A DNA stretch of 64,000 bases from Domibacillus sp. DTU_2020_1001157_1_SI_ALB_TIR_016 (GCF_032341995.1 NZ_CP135438.1:1302001-1366000), one strand, 5' to 3'. Counted from the first letter of the stretch, positions 42,564-51,440 are shown. Translations and numbers: made by a program. The notes: generated from the sequence alone by a model not told the origin.

Positions 42564-43607
42564 ATGAGTAAATTGAGGGTAGCGGTTATCGGATGTGGGA
42601 GTATTGCAAAATATCGTCATCTTCCTGAATATAAAGCGAACAATCAGGTAGAGGTCGCAGCGGTATGCGACATTGTGGCAGAACGTGCAGAAGAAATGGC
42701 AGCAATGTACGATGCTAAAGCCTACACCGATTATAAAGAGGTAATAGCTCTTGATGATATTGATGCCGTCAGTGTATGTTTGCCTAACTATCTGCATGCG
42801 CCTGTATCCATTGATGCGCTAAATGCAGGCAAGCATGTTTTATGTGAAAAGCCGATGGCTACTTCAAAAGAAGAAGCAGAAGCCATGATTGAAGCGGCAA
42901 AAGTAAACAATAAAAAGCTGATGATTGCCCACAACCAGCGTTTCGTGTCTTCCCATCAGACGGCAAAAGAGATCATCGGCAGCGGCAAGCTTGGAAAGAT
43001 TTACAGCTTTAAAGCAACATTTGGCCATCCGGGGCCTGAAGCGTGGAGTGTAGATGGAGCTGAAAGCTGGTTTTTTAATAAAGAGCAGGCATTTATCGGC
43101 GCAATGGGCGATCTTGGCGTACACAAATCAGATTTAATGCGTTATTTGCTTGGCGAGTTTTCAGAAGTAGGTGCGTTCATTGAAACAAATGCAAAACAAA
43201 ACACGGAAGTGGATGACAATGCGGTTTGTATTCTAAGAACAGAGAGCGGCATTATCGGCACGCTTTCTGCAAGCTGGGCCTACGTTTCGGGCGGCGACAA
43301 TTCTACGATTATTTATGGAGAAAAGGGGGTGCTTCGTCTAGAAGCGGATCCGGAATATTCCCTCGTTGAAGAATACCGCAACGGTAATGTAGTGAATCAT
43401 AAATTGGATAAAATCCAAACCAATGAAGAAGGCGGGCAGACAAACTCGCATGTAATTGATCATTTTATTGAAAGCATTCAGGAAAACAAGGAACCGCTTA
43501 TCAGCGGCGAAGAAGGCTTGAAATCTCTGCAAATTATTTTAGCGGCACTTGAGTCACAGGAGACAAAGCAAATTGTTTCACTAAGACAGGAAGTGCCACT
43601 CGGATAA
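42564..43607 (+). CDS. Gfo/Idh/MocA family oxidoreductase (second)
   Basis: About 347 residues. Rossmann motif AVIGCGSIAKYRHLPEY, signature KHVLCEKPMATSKEEA, and GAMGDLGVHKSDLMRYLLGE. It differs clearly from the upstream dehydrogenase, so the two probably act on different steps or stereoisomers. ATG 42564 follows GGGGAGGAAA. Last gene of the operon. Confidence 0.85.
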   Translation: MSKLRVAVIGCGSIAKYRHLPEYKANNQVEVAAVCDIVAERAEEMAAMYDAKAYTDYKEVIALDDIDAVSVCLPNYLHAPVSIDALNAGKHVLCEKPMATSKEEAEAMIEAAKVNNKKLMIAHNQRFVSSHQTAKEIIGSGKLGKIYSFKATFGHPGPEAWSVDGAESWFFNKEQAFIGAMGDLGVHKSDLMRYLLGEFSEVGAFIETNAKQNTEVDDNAVCILRTESGIIGTLSASWAYVSGGDNSTIIYGEKGVLRLEADPEYSLVEEYRNGNVVNHKLDKIQTNEEGGQTNSHVIDHFIESIQENKEPLISGEEGLKSLQIILAALESQETKQIVSLRQEVPLG

Positions 43608-43683
43608 AATTAGGTGTTTTTACGACAGCCGAAAAATATTGTAAAATCAATCACTAAAAAACAGTTTAGCTTTCCATAAGTTT

Positions 43684-43716
43684 GAGCTGCTTCCTTTTTC
43701 CGGAGCGGCTTTTTTA
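43684..43716 (+). terminator. Terminator of the oxidoreductase operon
   Basis: AGCTGCTTCC and GGAGCGGCT arms around a T-rich loop, followed by TTTTTTA. Confidence 0.65.
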
Positions 43717-44073
43717 TATTTCTTTCATAAAAAGAAAAAGGTCTTGGGAAAAATTCTTTATTGTACTTGAGGTAGTAATAGATTACTATAGTCAAGCGGC
43801 GTATACTAAAAGATATGTGTACAGCAGGCTTGTAGTGTTTACACTGTAAAGCTTTCCCATTCTCTTTTACAAAGTTCAAATTTACTGTTGGTTTTAAGCC
43901 AAACGGCAAAGTAAAATACAAAAACTGATGAAAAAGTGAACGCAGGTTTGCATAAATATTAGCATTAGGAAACAAAGGAAAAAACGTAACGGACCGTGCG
44001 GAAGCATTCAGGCTAAAAGCCAAAGCGGCTTCTAAAAGGTGTAGTTAAAATAAAGAACAGAAGAGGGGAAGAT
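43717..44073. other. Intergenic region before mgtC-like gene
   Basis: About 360 bases. I looked for a magnesium riboswitch and did not find one. No gene is supported. Confidence 0.4.
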
Positions 44074-44763
44074 ATGGACTGGGAGATGGAACTATGGATG
44101 ATTGGAAAAATTGCATTTGCGGCCTTTTTAGGTTTCTTGCTCGGTGTTGAACGGGAATTTAAACGAAAGCCTGTCGGCATGAAAACTTCTATTGTAATCG
44201 CTGCGGCAGCCTGCCTGCTTACCATCGTGTCGATTGAATCAAGCTTTCGTTATGCAGAAGCGGCGATCCGGCCGATGGATCCACTGCGCCTTGCAGCTCA
44301 GATTATTTCGGGTATCGGCTTTATCGGAGCGGGGGTTATTCTACGCCGGAGCAATGAAATGATTTCAGGCTTAACAACGGCAGCTATTGTTTGGGCATCG
44401 GCGGCAACAGGAATCGCGGTCGGCGCAGAATTTTACCTGGAAGCCGTTGTGATGGTCATCCTCGTGATTTTCGCGGTTGAGATTATACCGTTTTTAATGA
44501 AGCTGTTTGGTCCAAAAACACTTTTGATGAAACCAATCTACGTGAAAATTAAGGTAGAAGACAGCGTGAATTTAACTCTCTTGCTGAAAAGTATTAAACA
44601 AACTGGCGTGAACGTAAAAAATTTGCGGCTTAAAGATCTAGAAGATGACTGCAAAAACATGTATCTGGAAGCCGAAGTAGAAAAGCGGCGGTATACAACG
44701 GACGTTTATGAAAGCATCCGGAGCATTGAAGGCGTAATATCTGCTGAAGTACAAGGAACATAA
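44074..44763 (+). CDS. MgtC/SapB family membrane protein
   Basis: A 229-residue protein. Four to five helices in the first 140 residues include KIAFAAFLGFLLGVEREFKR, KPVGMKTSIVIAAAACLLT, ISGIGFIGAGVILRR and GLTTAAIVWASAATGIAVGA, all MgtC signatures. The C-terminal domain (about 150-229) is ACT-like in fold in this family (LLKSIKQTGVNVKNLRLKD). MgtC proteins modulate magnesium adaptation or ATP synthase; in Gram-positive soil bacteria the role is unclear. A terminator overlaps the stop codon. Confidence 0.87.
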   Translation: MDWEMELWMIGKIAFAAFLGFLLGVEREFKRKPVGMKTSIVIAAAACLLTIVSIESSFRYAEAAIRPMDPLRLAAQIISGIGFIGAGVILRRSNEMISGLTTAAIVWASAATGIAVGAEFYLEAVVMVILVIFAVEIIPFLMKLFGPKTLLMKPIYVKIKVEDSVNLTLLLKSIKQTGVNVKNLRLKDLEDDCKNMYLEAEVEKRRYTTDVYESIRSIEGVISAEVQGT

Positions 44764-44787
44764 CGTTCTCGTACTTCAGTTTTTTTA
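44744..44787 (+). terminator. Terminator enclosing the mgtC-like stop codon
   Basis: CTGAAGTAC...GTACTTCAG stem with an inner GAAC/GTTC, then eight T. The TAA at 44761 lies in the loop. Confidence 0.75.
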
Positions 44788-44883
44788 TGAAAAAAGCGCA
44801 ACACACATACATGTCCGAGTTTTCTGACATGATACACGTGGGTGTGAATACATCCGCTGACTACGATGTGGAGGGAGATTCCA

Positions 44884-45057
44884 TTGAACGTTCGTGAAGG
44901 TTTAATTCCAACTGTATTGGGTTCAGCTGTTACGGCCACTGGATATGCCCTAAGACAAAGAGACGGGACCAATAAAGCCATTGCAAACACTGTGTTTGGT
45001 TTTGGAATAGCCCACATAGTATTAGGCGCCATTGACCTCGTGCAGCATCGTCGTTAG
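44884..45057 (+). CDS. Small two-helix membrane protein
   Basis: About 57 residues. Start TTG 44884 is preferred because GGAGGGAG lies about eight bases before it; ATG 44866 would place that site inside the gene. It begins MNVREGLIPTVLGSAVTATG, has two hydrophobic stretches (LIPTVLGSAVTATGYAL and VFGFGIAHIVLGAIDLV) and ends QHRR. Similar short proteins are widespread in Bacillus without known role. A terminator follows. Confidence 0.65.
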   Translation: MNVREGLIPTVLGSAVTATGYALRQRDGTNKAIANTVFGFGIAHIVLGAIDLVQHRR

Positions 45058-45063
45058 TTTAAA

Positions 45064-45092
45064 GGCAGGCACAAATTTGTGCCTGTCTTTTT
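45064..45092. terminator. Terminator after the small membrane protein
   Basis: GGCAGGCACAAA and TTTGTGCCTGTC arms, followed by TTTTT. Confidence 0.85.
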
Positions 45093-45210
45093 AATTCTAA
45101 AGAAAAAAGAGTCTGACATGCGGCTTAGCTGGTTCAGTTTGAAGGGCAGAAAGAAATATGAAAAATCTTTCAGTACAATCAGTTGACAGACCGAAAAGAA
45201 TCAGGTATAT

Positions 45211-45230
45211 TTATCTTGAATTCAAGATAA
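45211..45230. promoter_or_regulatory. MhqR-type operator 1
   Basis: TTATCTTGAATTCAAGATAA is a perfect 20-bp palindrome matching the TATCT..GAATTC..AGATA type bound by MhqR in Bacillus subtilis. It lies 169 bases before the nitroreductase gene. Confidence 0.75.
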
Positions 45231-45339
45231 TTTATTTTAAAGTGGTAACTATTTAGAAAGAGAAAGCAGCATTTTTTAAAGAAGTTCTTGCCCTTACTCA
45301 ATTTTAAAACAGAAGGTTTATCATCTTTTATACATTAAT

Positions 45340-45355
45340 ATCTCGAATTCGAGAT
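45340..45355. promoter_or_regulatory. MhqR-type operator 2
   Basis: ATCTCGAATTCGAGAT is a perfect palindrome 24 bases before the nitroreductase start. Binding here would block transcription or elongation from the cluster promoter. Confidence 0.75.
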
Positions 45356-45379
45356 GTTTATCCGAAGGGGGATGTGAAA

Positions 45380-46000
45380 ATGACCGAGTTTACACAATTA
45401 GTAGAAGAACGGCGCTCGGCGAGCAATTTCCTGGCTGATACACCCATTACCAAAAACGAATTAAATGACATTTTCTCGCTCGTCAAGCTGGGACCATCGG
45501 CTTTTAATCTGCAGCATACGAAATATATAACCGTAATGGAGCCAGAACTGAAAGAAAAGATAAGAACGGCTGCCTACGGGCAATATAAAGTGTCAAGCGC
45601 TTCAGCCGTGGTTATTGTGCTTGGAGACAAAGGCGCATTTAAGCAGGCTTCACAAATTTACGAGGGTTTAAAAATGCTTGGAATTGTGAACAAGCAAGAA
45701 TATGATCAAATGGTTGAAGATACCGTCTCCTTTTATGAATCAAGAGGACGAGAATTTCAGCGGGACGAAGCAATCCGGAATGCTTCTTTATCCGCCATGC
45801 TGTTTATGCTAGCGGCCAAAGAAAAAGGCTGGGATACATGTCCGATGATTGGATTTGATCCTAAAGCGGTAAGAGAGCTGTTAAATATACATGATGAAGA
45901 TGAACCCGTTTTAATGATTACGATTGGAAAAGAAAAGACAGAGAGCAGAAAGCCGCGCGGGTACCGAAAACCTGTCAGTGAATTTGTGACGTACTACTAA
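45380..46000 (+). CDS. mhqN: Nitroreductase family protein, MhqN-like
   Basis: About 206 residues of the FMN-dependent nitroreductase fold: N-terminal FTQLVEERRSASNFLAD, SLVKLGPSAFNLQHTKYI, and C-terminal GWDTCPMIGFDPKAVRELL. It probably reduces quinones or nitro compounds with NAD(P)H. Two MhqR-type palindromes precede it. ATG 45380 is preferred, eight bases after AGGGGG; GTG 45374 is also in frame. First gene of the cluster. The symbol rests on context plus similarity. Confidence 0.82.
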   Translation: MTEFTQLVEERRSASNFLADTPITKNELNDIFSLVKLGPSAFNLQHTKYITVMEPELKEKIRTAAYGQYKVSSASAVVIVLGDKGAFKQASQIYEGLKMLGIVNKQEYDQMVEDTVSFYESRGREFQRDEAIRNASLSAMLFMLAAKEKGWDTCPMIGFDPKAVRELLNIHDEDEPVLMITIGKEKTESRKPRGYRKPVSEFVTYY

Positions 46001-46066
46001 GTCGTTCAATCAAGAATTCGGTGCATAACGAAACCGAACCAATCACATCAAAAAGGAGCAGGTAAA

Positions 46067-47005
46067 ATGAACAAACAAACAGCAGGCATTCACCATATTA
46101 CAGCGATTGTCGGCCATCCACAGGAAAACGTTGATTTTTACGCAGGTGTACTGGGGCTGCGCCTCGTTAAACAAACGGTGAACTTTGATGACCCCGGAAC
46201 GTACCACCTTTACTTTGGCAATGAAGGCGGAAAACCGGGAACAATCATTACATTTTTCCCTTGGGCAGGCGCCCGCCAGGGGACGATAGGAGATGGCCAG
46301 GTAGGGGTCACTTCTTATGTTGTTCCAAAAGGAGCGATCGTATTTTGGGAAGAACGGCTGGCGAAATTCAATGTGCCGGTTACCAAAATGGAGCGCTTTG
46401 GGGAGCAATACCTCGAATTCGACGATCCTCATGGACTTCATTTGGAGATTGTGGAGCGGGAGGAAGGCGAAAAGAATACATGGCAGTTTGGAGACATTAC
46501 ACCAGACACAGCCATTAAAGGGTTTGGCGGGGCTACTTTATTATCAGCCCAGCCGGAAAAAACGGCTCACTTACTGGAGCAGGTGATGGGGCTAAAAAAA
46601 GTAAGTGAAGAAGGAGACTTCGTGCGTTTTCAGTCTTCAGCCGACATTGGAAATATCATTGATTTAAAAAGAACGCCGATTGGGCGGGGAACAATGGGTG
46701 TTGGTACTGTGCACCATATTGCCTGGCGCGCCGAAGATGATCAGGATCAGCTAGAGTGGCAAAAATATGTGGCTGAAAACGGATATGGCGTGACGGCAGT
46801 ACGGGACAGAAATTACTTTAATGCCATTTACTTTAGAGAGCATGGTGAAATCCTATTTGAAATTGCGACCGATCCTCCAGGGTTTGCGCATGATGAGACA
46901 TTTGAAACGATGGGAGAAAAGCTGATGCTGCCGGAGCAGTATGAACCCCGCCGGCAACAAATTGAACGGGTGCTGATCCCTTTCCAGGTAAGAGAACTCG
47001 ATTAA
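46067..47005 (+). CDS. Ring-cleaving dioxygenase, VOC fold (MhqA/MhqO type)
   Basis: A 312-residue protein with two vicinal-oxygen-chelate units. First: GIHHITAIVGHPQENVDFYA, ending LHLEIVERE; second, from about residue 155, with TVHHIAWRAEDDQDQLEW and GEILFEIATDPPGF. The His of each IHHIT/VHHIA and the Glu of EIATD can bind Fe(II) for extradiol cleavage. MhqA/MhqE/MhqO of Bacillus subtilis are of this type and protect against hydroquinones and catechols. Second gene of the cluster. Confidence 0.87.
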   Translation: MNKQTAGIHHITAIVGHPQENVDFYAGVLGLRLVKQTVNFDDPGTYHLYFGNEGGKPGTIITFFPWAGARQGTIGDGQVGVTSYVVPKGAIVFWEERLAKFNVPVTKMERFGEQYLEFDDPHGLHLEIVEREEGEKNTWQFGDITPDTAIKGFGGATLLSAQPEKTAHLLEQVMGLKKVSEEGDFVRFQSSADIGNIIDLKRTPIGRGTMGVGTVHHIAWRAEDDQDQLEWQKYVAENGYGVTAVRDRNYFNAIYFREHGEILFEIATDPPGFAHDETFETMGEKLMLPEQYEPRRQQIERVLIPFQVRELD

Positions 47006-47026
47006 ATTCTGATTGGAGTGAGTGCT

Positions 47027-47635
47027 TTGCTTTCCATTGACCCATCTGCAAACACAGAACGAGAAAATTACAAGTTTCTAATAGGGAGCATTATCCCGAG
47101 ACCGATCGCTTTTGTAACGTCGATGTCAAAAGAAGGAACGCTGAACGGCGCCCCGTTTAGTTATTTCAATATTGTTTCGTCTAACCCTCCGATGATTTCT
47201 TTAGCGATTCAACGAAATCAGGGAGAACGAAAAGATACTGCCCGAAACATTGTCGAGTCAAAAGAATTTGTCGTTCATATTGTAGATGAACAAAACGTAG
47301 AAAAAGTGAACGAAACGGCTGCCAACCTTTCTCCTGAGGAAAGTGAAATAGAACGGGCACAGCTGACGCCGGTGGAAAGTGTGAAAATTTCCGTTCCAGG
47401 CGTAAAGGAAGCAAAAATTCGAATGGAATGCCTGCTGGAGCAGTCATTGGAACTAGGAGGCTCTGATGCTCCTGGGTGTGATTTGATCATCGGAAAAGTC
47501 GTGCAGTTTCACATTGCTATGGATATTTATGAAAACGGCAGAATCAATCCAGAGGGATTAGGAGCTGTAAGCAGGCTGGCGGGAAATGATTATGCAAAAA
47601 TCGGCGAAATCTTTACCATTGACCGCCCAAGCTGA
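47027..47635 (+). CDS. Flavin reductase-like flavoprotein (DIM6/NTAB family)
   Basis: About 203 residues. YKFLIGSIIPRPIAFVTSMS, NGAPFSYFNIVSSNPPMISL and GDKE-like RNIVESKEFVVHIVDE are the split-barrel FMN-binding features. It may supply reduced flavin or act on flavin-linked substrates in quinone detoxification. Such a gene is not part of the Bacillus subtilis mhq operons I know. TTG 47027 follows GGAGTGAG at good spacing; GTG 47018 lies inside that site. Confidence 0.82.
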   Translation: MLSIDPSANTERENYKFLIGSIIPRPIAFVTSMSKEGTLNGAPFSYFNIVSSNPPMISLAIQRNQGERKDTARNIVESKEFVVHIVDEQNVEKVNETAANLSPEESEIERAQLTPVESVKISVPGVKEAKIRMECLLEQSLELGGSDAPGCDLIIGKVVQFHIAMDIYENGRINPEGLGAVSRLAGNDYAKIGEIFTIDRPS

Positions 47636-47660
47636 CAAAAGCAGAAACGGGGTGTACAAC

Positions 47661-48608
47661 ATGCAAAATACAGCGGGCATTCATCATATTACTGCGATGG
47701 TGAACGATGCACAAAGAACGATTGATTTTTACGCAGGGGTGCTTGGGCTGCGGCTCGTAAAGAAAACAATCAACTTTGACCGACCAGAAGTATATCATCT
47801 GTATTTTGGAAACGGATCAGGAGACCCGGGAACAGTCATTACATTCTTTCCGTGGGCTAAACAGCCGAAAGGCCGTATCGGTACAGGACAGGTGGGCAGT
47901 ATCAGTTTTGGCATCCCAGCCGGTTCAATGGAATTTTGGAAGAATCGGTTACAGAAGTTTGGTGTAAAAATTTTTTCATCGGTCCGTTTTGGCGAAAAAC
48001 ATATCGCTTTTCAAGATCCAGATGGCCTTGAACTGGAACTGGTGGAAAGGGAAGAAGTATCATCACATAACGGATCCTTTGGTAGTATTTCATCGGATAA
48101 GGCGGTTCAAGGATTTAGCGGGGCGATGTTAATTTCTGTGCAGCCCCATAAAACGGCGGAAGTACTTGAAAACATAATGGGCTTCGAATGCCTGGGACAG
48201 GAAGATGGCTTTCTGAGGTTTAAATCAGAAGCATCGGTTGGAAACACGGTTGATATTAAGCTGACTCCTTCTGTCCGCGGGCTGATGGGAGCAGGAACGG
48301 TTCACCACATTGCCTGGAGAGCAAGAGATGAAGAAGAGCTTCTCAAATGGAGAGCGGTTCTTGAGGAAAGGAACTTCTATCCGACCGAAATTCGTGACCG
48401 GCATTACTTTAAAGCCCTTTATTTTCACGAAGGGGGTGGCATTTTGTTTGAAATCGCCACTGACCCGCCAGGCTTTGCGGTGGATGAACCGATCGAGAAG
48501 CTGGGGCAGAAGCTGATGCTGCCGTCCTGGCTGGAATCAAAACGACAAGAATTAGAAAAAACCTTGCCTCTTGTAGAGGTTCGCGTTTTGGAAGGAGACC
48601 AGAAATGA
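47661..48608 (+). CDS. Ring-cleaving dioxygenase, VOC fold (MhqE-like position)
   Basis: About 315 residues with the same two-unit layout as the gene at 46067: GIHHITAMVNDAQRTIDFYA, VYHLYFGNGSGDPGTVITFF, TVHHIAWRARDEEELLKW and GGILFEIATDPPGF. It overlaps the following hydrolase gene by four bases (ATGA), the arrangement of mhqE-mhqD. ATG 47661 is taken, since GGGGTG lies ten bases before; the frame is open into the previous gene. Metal ligands seem intact. Confidence 0.87.
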   Translation: MQNTAGIHHITAMVNDAQRTIDFYAGVLGLRLVKKTINFDRPEVYHLYFGNGSGDPGTVITFFPWAKQPKGRIGTGQVGSISFGIPAGSMEFWKNRLQKFGVKIFSSVRFGEKHIAFQDPDGLELELVEREEVSSHNGSFGSISSDKAVQGFSGAMLISVQPHKTAEVLENIMGFECLGQEDGFLRFKSEASVGNTVDIKLTPSVRGLMGAGTVHHIAWRARDEEELLKWRAVLEERNFYPTEIRDRHYFKALYFHEGGGILFEIATDPPGFAVDEPIEKLGQKLMLPSWLESKRQELEKTLPLVEVRVLEGDQK

Positions 48609-49213
48609 AACACCTTTTTCAAAAAGGCAAAGACCCCTCAAAGCCTACACTATTACTGCTTCACGGAACAGGTGGCAACGAATTAGATCTGCTGCCTCTT
48701 GCCGGGAAAGTAGATGAGGAGGCTTCCATTTTAAGTGTAAGAGGAAACGTACTGGAAAACGGTATGCCGCGTTTTTTCCGGAGACTGGCGGAAGGGATAT
48801 TCGATGAAGAAGACCTTATTTTCCGCACAACAGAATTAAATGCATTTTTGGATGAAGCGGCTGAAACGTACGAATTTGATCGAAATAATATCATTGCGAT
48901 TGGCTATTCAAACGGAGCCAATATTGCAGCAAGCTTGCTTTTCCATTATCAGCATGCACTAAAGGCGGCGATTCTTCATCACCCTATGGTGCCTAGAAGA
49001 GGCATAGAGCTTCCTGATTTGACTGGAACGTCCGTTTTTATCGCAGCCGGTACGAATGATCCGATTTGTGCCCCGATGGAATCAAAGCAGCTTCAATCTT
49101 TACTGGAACAAGCAAACGCATCCGTAGACGTTCACTGGGAAAATCACGGCCACCAGTTAACGCTGACTGAGGTAGAAGCAGCTGCTGACTGGTATCGCAA
49201 TTTATCACTTTAA
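48605..49213 (+). CDS. mhqD: Alpha/beta hydrolase, MhqD-like
   Basis: A 202-residue phospholipase/carboxylesterase-type hydrolase. Opening LLLHGTGGNELDLLPLAGKV (oxyanion HGTGG), nucleophile elbow AIGYSNGANIAASLL, acid in FIAAGTNDPICAP, and histidine in WENHGHQLT. MhqD in Bacillus subtilis is induced by quinones and may hydrolyse ring-cleavage products. Translationally coupled to the upstream dioxygenase. Confidence 0.87.
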   Translation: MKHLFQKGKDPSKPTLLLLHGTGGNELDLLPLAGKVDEEASILSVRGNVLENGMPRFFRRLAEGIFDEEDLIFRTTELNAFLDEAAETYEFDRNNIIAIGYSNGANIAASLLFHYQHALKAAILHHPMVPRRGIELPDLTGTSVFIAAGTNDPICAPMESKQLQSLLEQANASVDVHWENHGHQLTLTEVEAAADWYRNLSL

Positions 49214-49251
49214 ATAGATCGGTTATCGTTTCGAAATAAAGGGAAGAAGTG

Positions 49252-49695
49252 ATGATAATGGAACAGACTTATAATGAGCTAAAAGCCGTTACGGTGATTT
49301 TGCGTGCTTCCCAGGCGATTCAAGACGTCGTTCGAAAAGATGTAGCGCTCTATGGGTTAAATCCAACAGAGTTTGCGGTTTTGGAATTGCTGTACCATAA
49401 AGGCGATCAGCCGATTCAAGTGATTGGCAAAAAAATATTAATTTCAAGCGGCAGTATCACATATGTGGTCGATAAACTCGAACAAAAAGGGTATGCCGTT
49501 CGAAGAGGCTGTCCGAAAGACCGCCGTGTCACGTATGCAGCAATTACACAAAAGGGCAGGGAGCTAATGGAGGGAATATTCCCTAAACATGAACTTACGA
49601 TGGGAAAGGTATTTGAAGGCTTGAAACCTGATGAACTCCATACTGCTATTGAACTGATTAAACGAATTGGCTACCGAGCACAATCGCTTGAATGA
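49252..49695 (+). CDS. mhqR: MarR family regulator, MhqR-like
   Basis: About 147 residues. MarR winged helix with LYGLNPTEFAVLELLYHKGD, KKILISSGSITYVVDKLEQKG and the wing RRGCPKDRRVTYAAITQKG. MhqR represses quinone-responsive genes in Bacillus subtilis through palindromes like those at 45211, 45340 and 49726. It contains one cysteine in the wing (RRGCPKD), possibly relevant to sensing. Several starts cluster (49249, 49252, 49258). Lies within its own regulon. Confidence 0.87.
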   Translation: MIMEQTYNELKAVTVILRASQAIQDVVRKDVALYGLNPTEFAVLELLYHKGDQPIQVIGKKILISSGSITYVVDKLEQKGYAVRRGCPKDRRVTYAAITQKGRELMEGIFPKHELTMGKVFEGLKPDELHTAIELIKRIGYRAQSLE

Positions 49696-49725
49696 AATAA
49701 AGAGAAAAGATCTTTTTAACGTTTA

Positions 49726-49743
49726 TATCTCGAATTGAAGATA
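49726..49743. promoter_or_regulatory. MhqR-type operator 3
   Basis: TATCTCGAATTGAAGATA, one or two mismatches from a perfect palindrome, 32 bases before the last dioxygenase gene. It gives that gene its own MhqR-controlled promoter. Confidence 0.65.
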
Positions 49744-49774
49744 ATTGAACCTAATTGGTTAGGAGGAAAAAGAA

Positions 49775-50758
49775 ATGAATCATTTAAAAGGCATTCACCA
49801 TGTGACAGCTATTACAAGCAGTGCAGAAAAAAATTATGAGTTTTTCACCTATGTACTAGGTATGCGGTTAGTCAAAAAAACGGTAAACCAGGATGATATT
49901 CAAACGTATCATTTGTTCTTTGCTGATGATAAGGGAAGCCCTGGAACCGACATGACGTTCTTTGATTTCCCTGGTATTCCAAAAGGCGTGCATGGGACAA
50001 ATGAAATCTCAAAAACGTCTTTCCGGGTACCGACCGATGCGGCGCTTGATTATTGGGTCAAACGATTTGACCGCCTAAACGTGAAACATACAGGCATTAA
50101 AGAACAGTTTGGCAAACAGACACTTTCGTTTGTTGATTTCGATGATCAGCACTATCAGCTTGTTTCAGATGAACATAATAAAGGAGTGGCTTCTGGTACG
50201 CCTTGGCAGAAAGGGCCAATCCCTTTAGAATTTGCGATTACAGGTTTAGGCCCTCTGTTTGTCCGCATTGCTGATTATAAGTATTTCAAACAAATGATGG
50301 AGCAGGTGCTGTTATTTAAGGAAATAGCAGCGGAAGGTTCCCTGCATTTATTTGAGGTAGGCGAAGGCGGAAACGGGGCTCAGGTTATTGTAGAACATAA
50401 TACGGTGCTGCCGCAGGCGCGCCAGGGATACGGTACTGTTCACCATGCAGCCTTCCGTGTAGAAGACCGGGCCGTGCTGGATGAATGGACGGACCGCCTT
50501 GAAAGCTTTGGCTTCCAGACATCCGGTTACGTAGACCGTTACTTCTTCGAATCTCTTTATTCCCGTGTTGCACCGCAGATTCTATTTGAATTTGCAACGG
50601 ATGGACCTGGATTTATGGGCGATGAGCCGTACGAAACAGTCGGTGAAAAGCTTTCGTTGCCGCCATTTTTAGAGCCGAAACGTGAACAGATTGAAAAGCT
50701 TGTGCGGCCGATTGATACTGTAAGAAGCACTGTTGAGTTTCAAAAAGAATACGAATAA
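49775..50758 (+). CDS. Ring-cleaving dioxygenase, VOC fold (MhqO-like)
   Basis: A 327-residue two-unit VOC protein: GIHHVTAITSSAEKNYEFFT, TYHLFFADDKGSPGTDMTFF, TVHHAAFRVEDRAVLDEW and PQILFEFATDGPGF, with His, His and Glu ligands. More diverged from the other two than they are from each other, so it likely has another substrate. Separate transcription is suggested by its own operator. Start after AGGAGGAAA. Confidence 0.87.
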   Translation: MNHLKGIHHVTAITSSAEKNYEFFTYVLGMRLVKKTVNQDDIQTYHLFFADDKGSPGTDMTFFDFPGIPKGVHGTNEISKTSFRVPTDAALDYWVKRFDRLNVKHTGIKEQFGKQTLSFVDFDDQHYQLVSDEHNKGVASGTPWQKGPIPLEFAITGLGPLFVRIADYKYFKQMMEQVLLFKEIAAEGSLHLFEVGEGGNGAQVIVEHNTVLPQARQGYGTVHHAAFRVEDRAVLDEWTDRLESFGFQTSGYVDRYFFESLYSRVAPQILFEFATDGPGFMGDEPYETVGEKLSLPPFLEPKREQIEKLVRPIDTVRSTVEFQKEYE

Positions 50759-50770
50759 ATCAATATAAAA

Positions 50771-50812
50771 CCAGCAGCCCAGTCAGTCATACACTTGATT
50801 GGGCTGTTGATT
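50771..50812 (+). terminator. Terminator of the mhq cluster
   Basis: CAGCAGCCCA...TGGGCTGTTG type stem followed by ATTTTAAA. Confidence 0.7.
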
Positions 50813-50828
50813 TTAAAGCGTTCGTTTA

Positions 50829-51038
50829 TTACTTTTTCTGAAGCATCAACTCTTTTAAATGCTCCATTGCTTTAATCAGAAAATCTGATTCACCAAAACT
50901 GACTGATTTTAATACGACCAGCATATCCCGCCCAAAAGCAAGGCCAGAAGGGATACCAACTGCAATTTTGTTCAAAATAAAGTTGCCTTTAATGCCCAGC
51001 TTTCGGCTCATGGTGCCAGACGTATCGCCGCCGGCATA
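50829..51038 (-). pseudogene. C-terminal fragment of a DUF1537 (four-carbon acid sugar kinase) gene
   Basis: Minus-strand frame reading AGGDTSGTMSRKLGIKG, then IPSGLAFGRDMLVVLKSVSF and GESDFLIKAMEHL. This matches the end of OtnK/DtnK-type kinases (AGGDTSG; LKSGNFG..DFF). A stop lies directly upstream, and the other 300 or so residues are absent. Members of this family phosphorylate four-carbon acid sugars and often sit with tripartite transporters, as here. Confidence 0.6.
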
Positions 51039-51204
51039 TTAAGAAGGCTGTACTAAAGTAAAAATCAGAAAGAGCTTAGGAACAAAGAAAGAGCGATTTT
51101 ATTCAAAATTAGAATACATAATCATGAATTATCACTATTTTTCAAAGGATTTATGGATCGAGTACACTTTAATCAGAGAAAACAAATCTTCATTTACAAA
51201 AAAA

Positions 51205-51218
51205 TGAAAGCGTTATCT
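51205..51218 (+). promoter_or_regulatory. Candidate cre site before tctC
   Basis: TGAAAGCGTTATCT fits the cre consensus except for the last base. It lies 236 bases before the tctC start in a long leader. Confidence 0.4.
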
Positions 51219-51440
51219 CAACAAGTGAAAGGAGGTTTGTTCTATACTTCAATCCTCAATAGAGGTTGATTGAAAAAATAGTCAGGTGAGCTTGGCTTGG
51301 CTCTCTTCAAAACTTAAGAGAGTAAGAGGCACACTAAGGGAGAAATAAGCGTTTCAAATCAAGTCCGTCGCTTTTAAAACAGAACAAAAGAACCAAAGAA
51401 ATTTTACTGATTATTCAGATAAATAATTGGGGGGATTTTG

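Noticed and set aside
43610..44023. 137-codon minus-strand ORF in the gap before the mgtC-like gene
   Set aside because: Composition is like translated AT-rich non-coding DNA; no ribosome site and no known domain.
43717..44073. Possible magnesium riboswitch (M-box) upstream of the mgtC-like gene
   Set aside because: None of the conserved M-box segments could be found, and there is no terminator stem in the right place.
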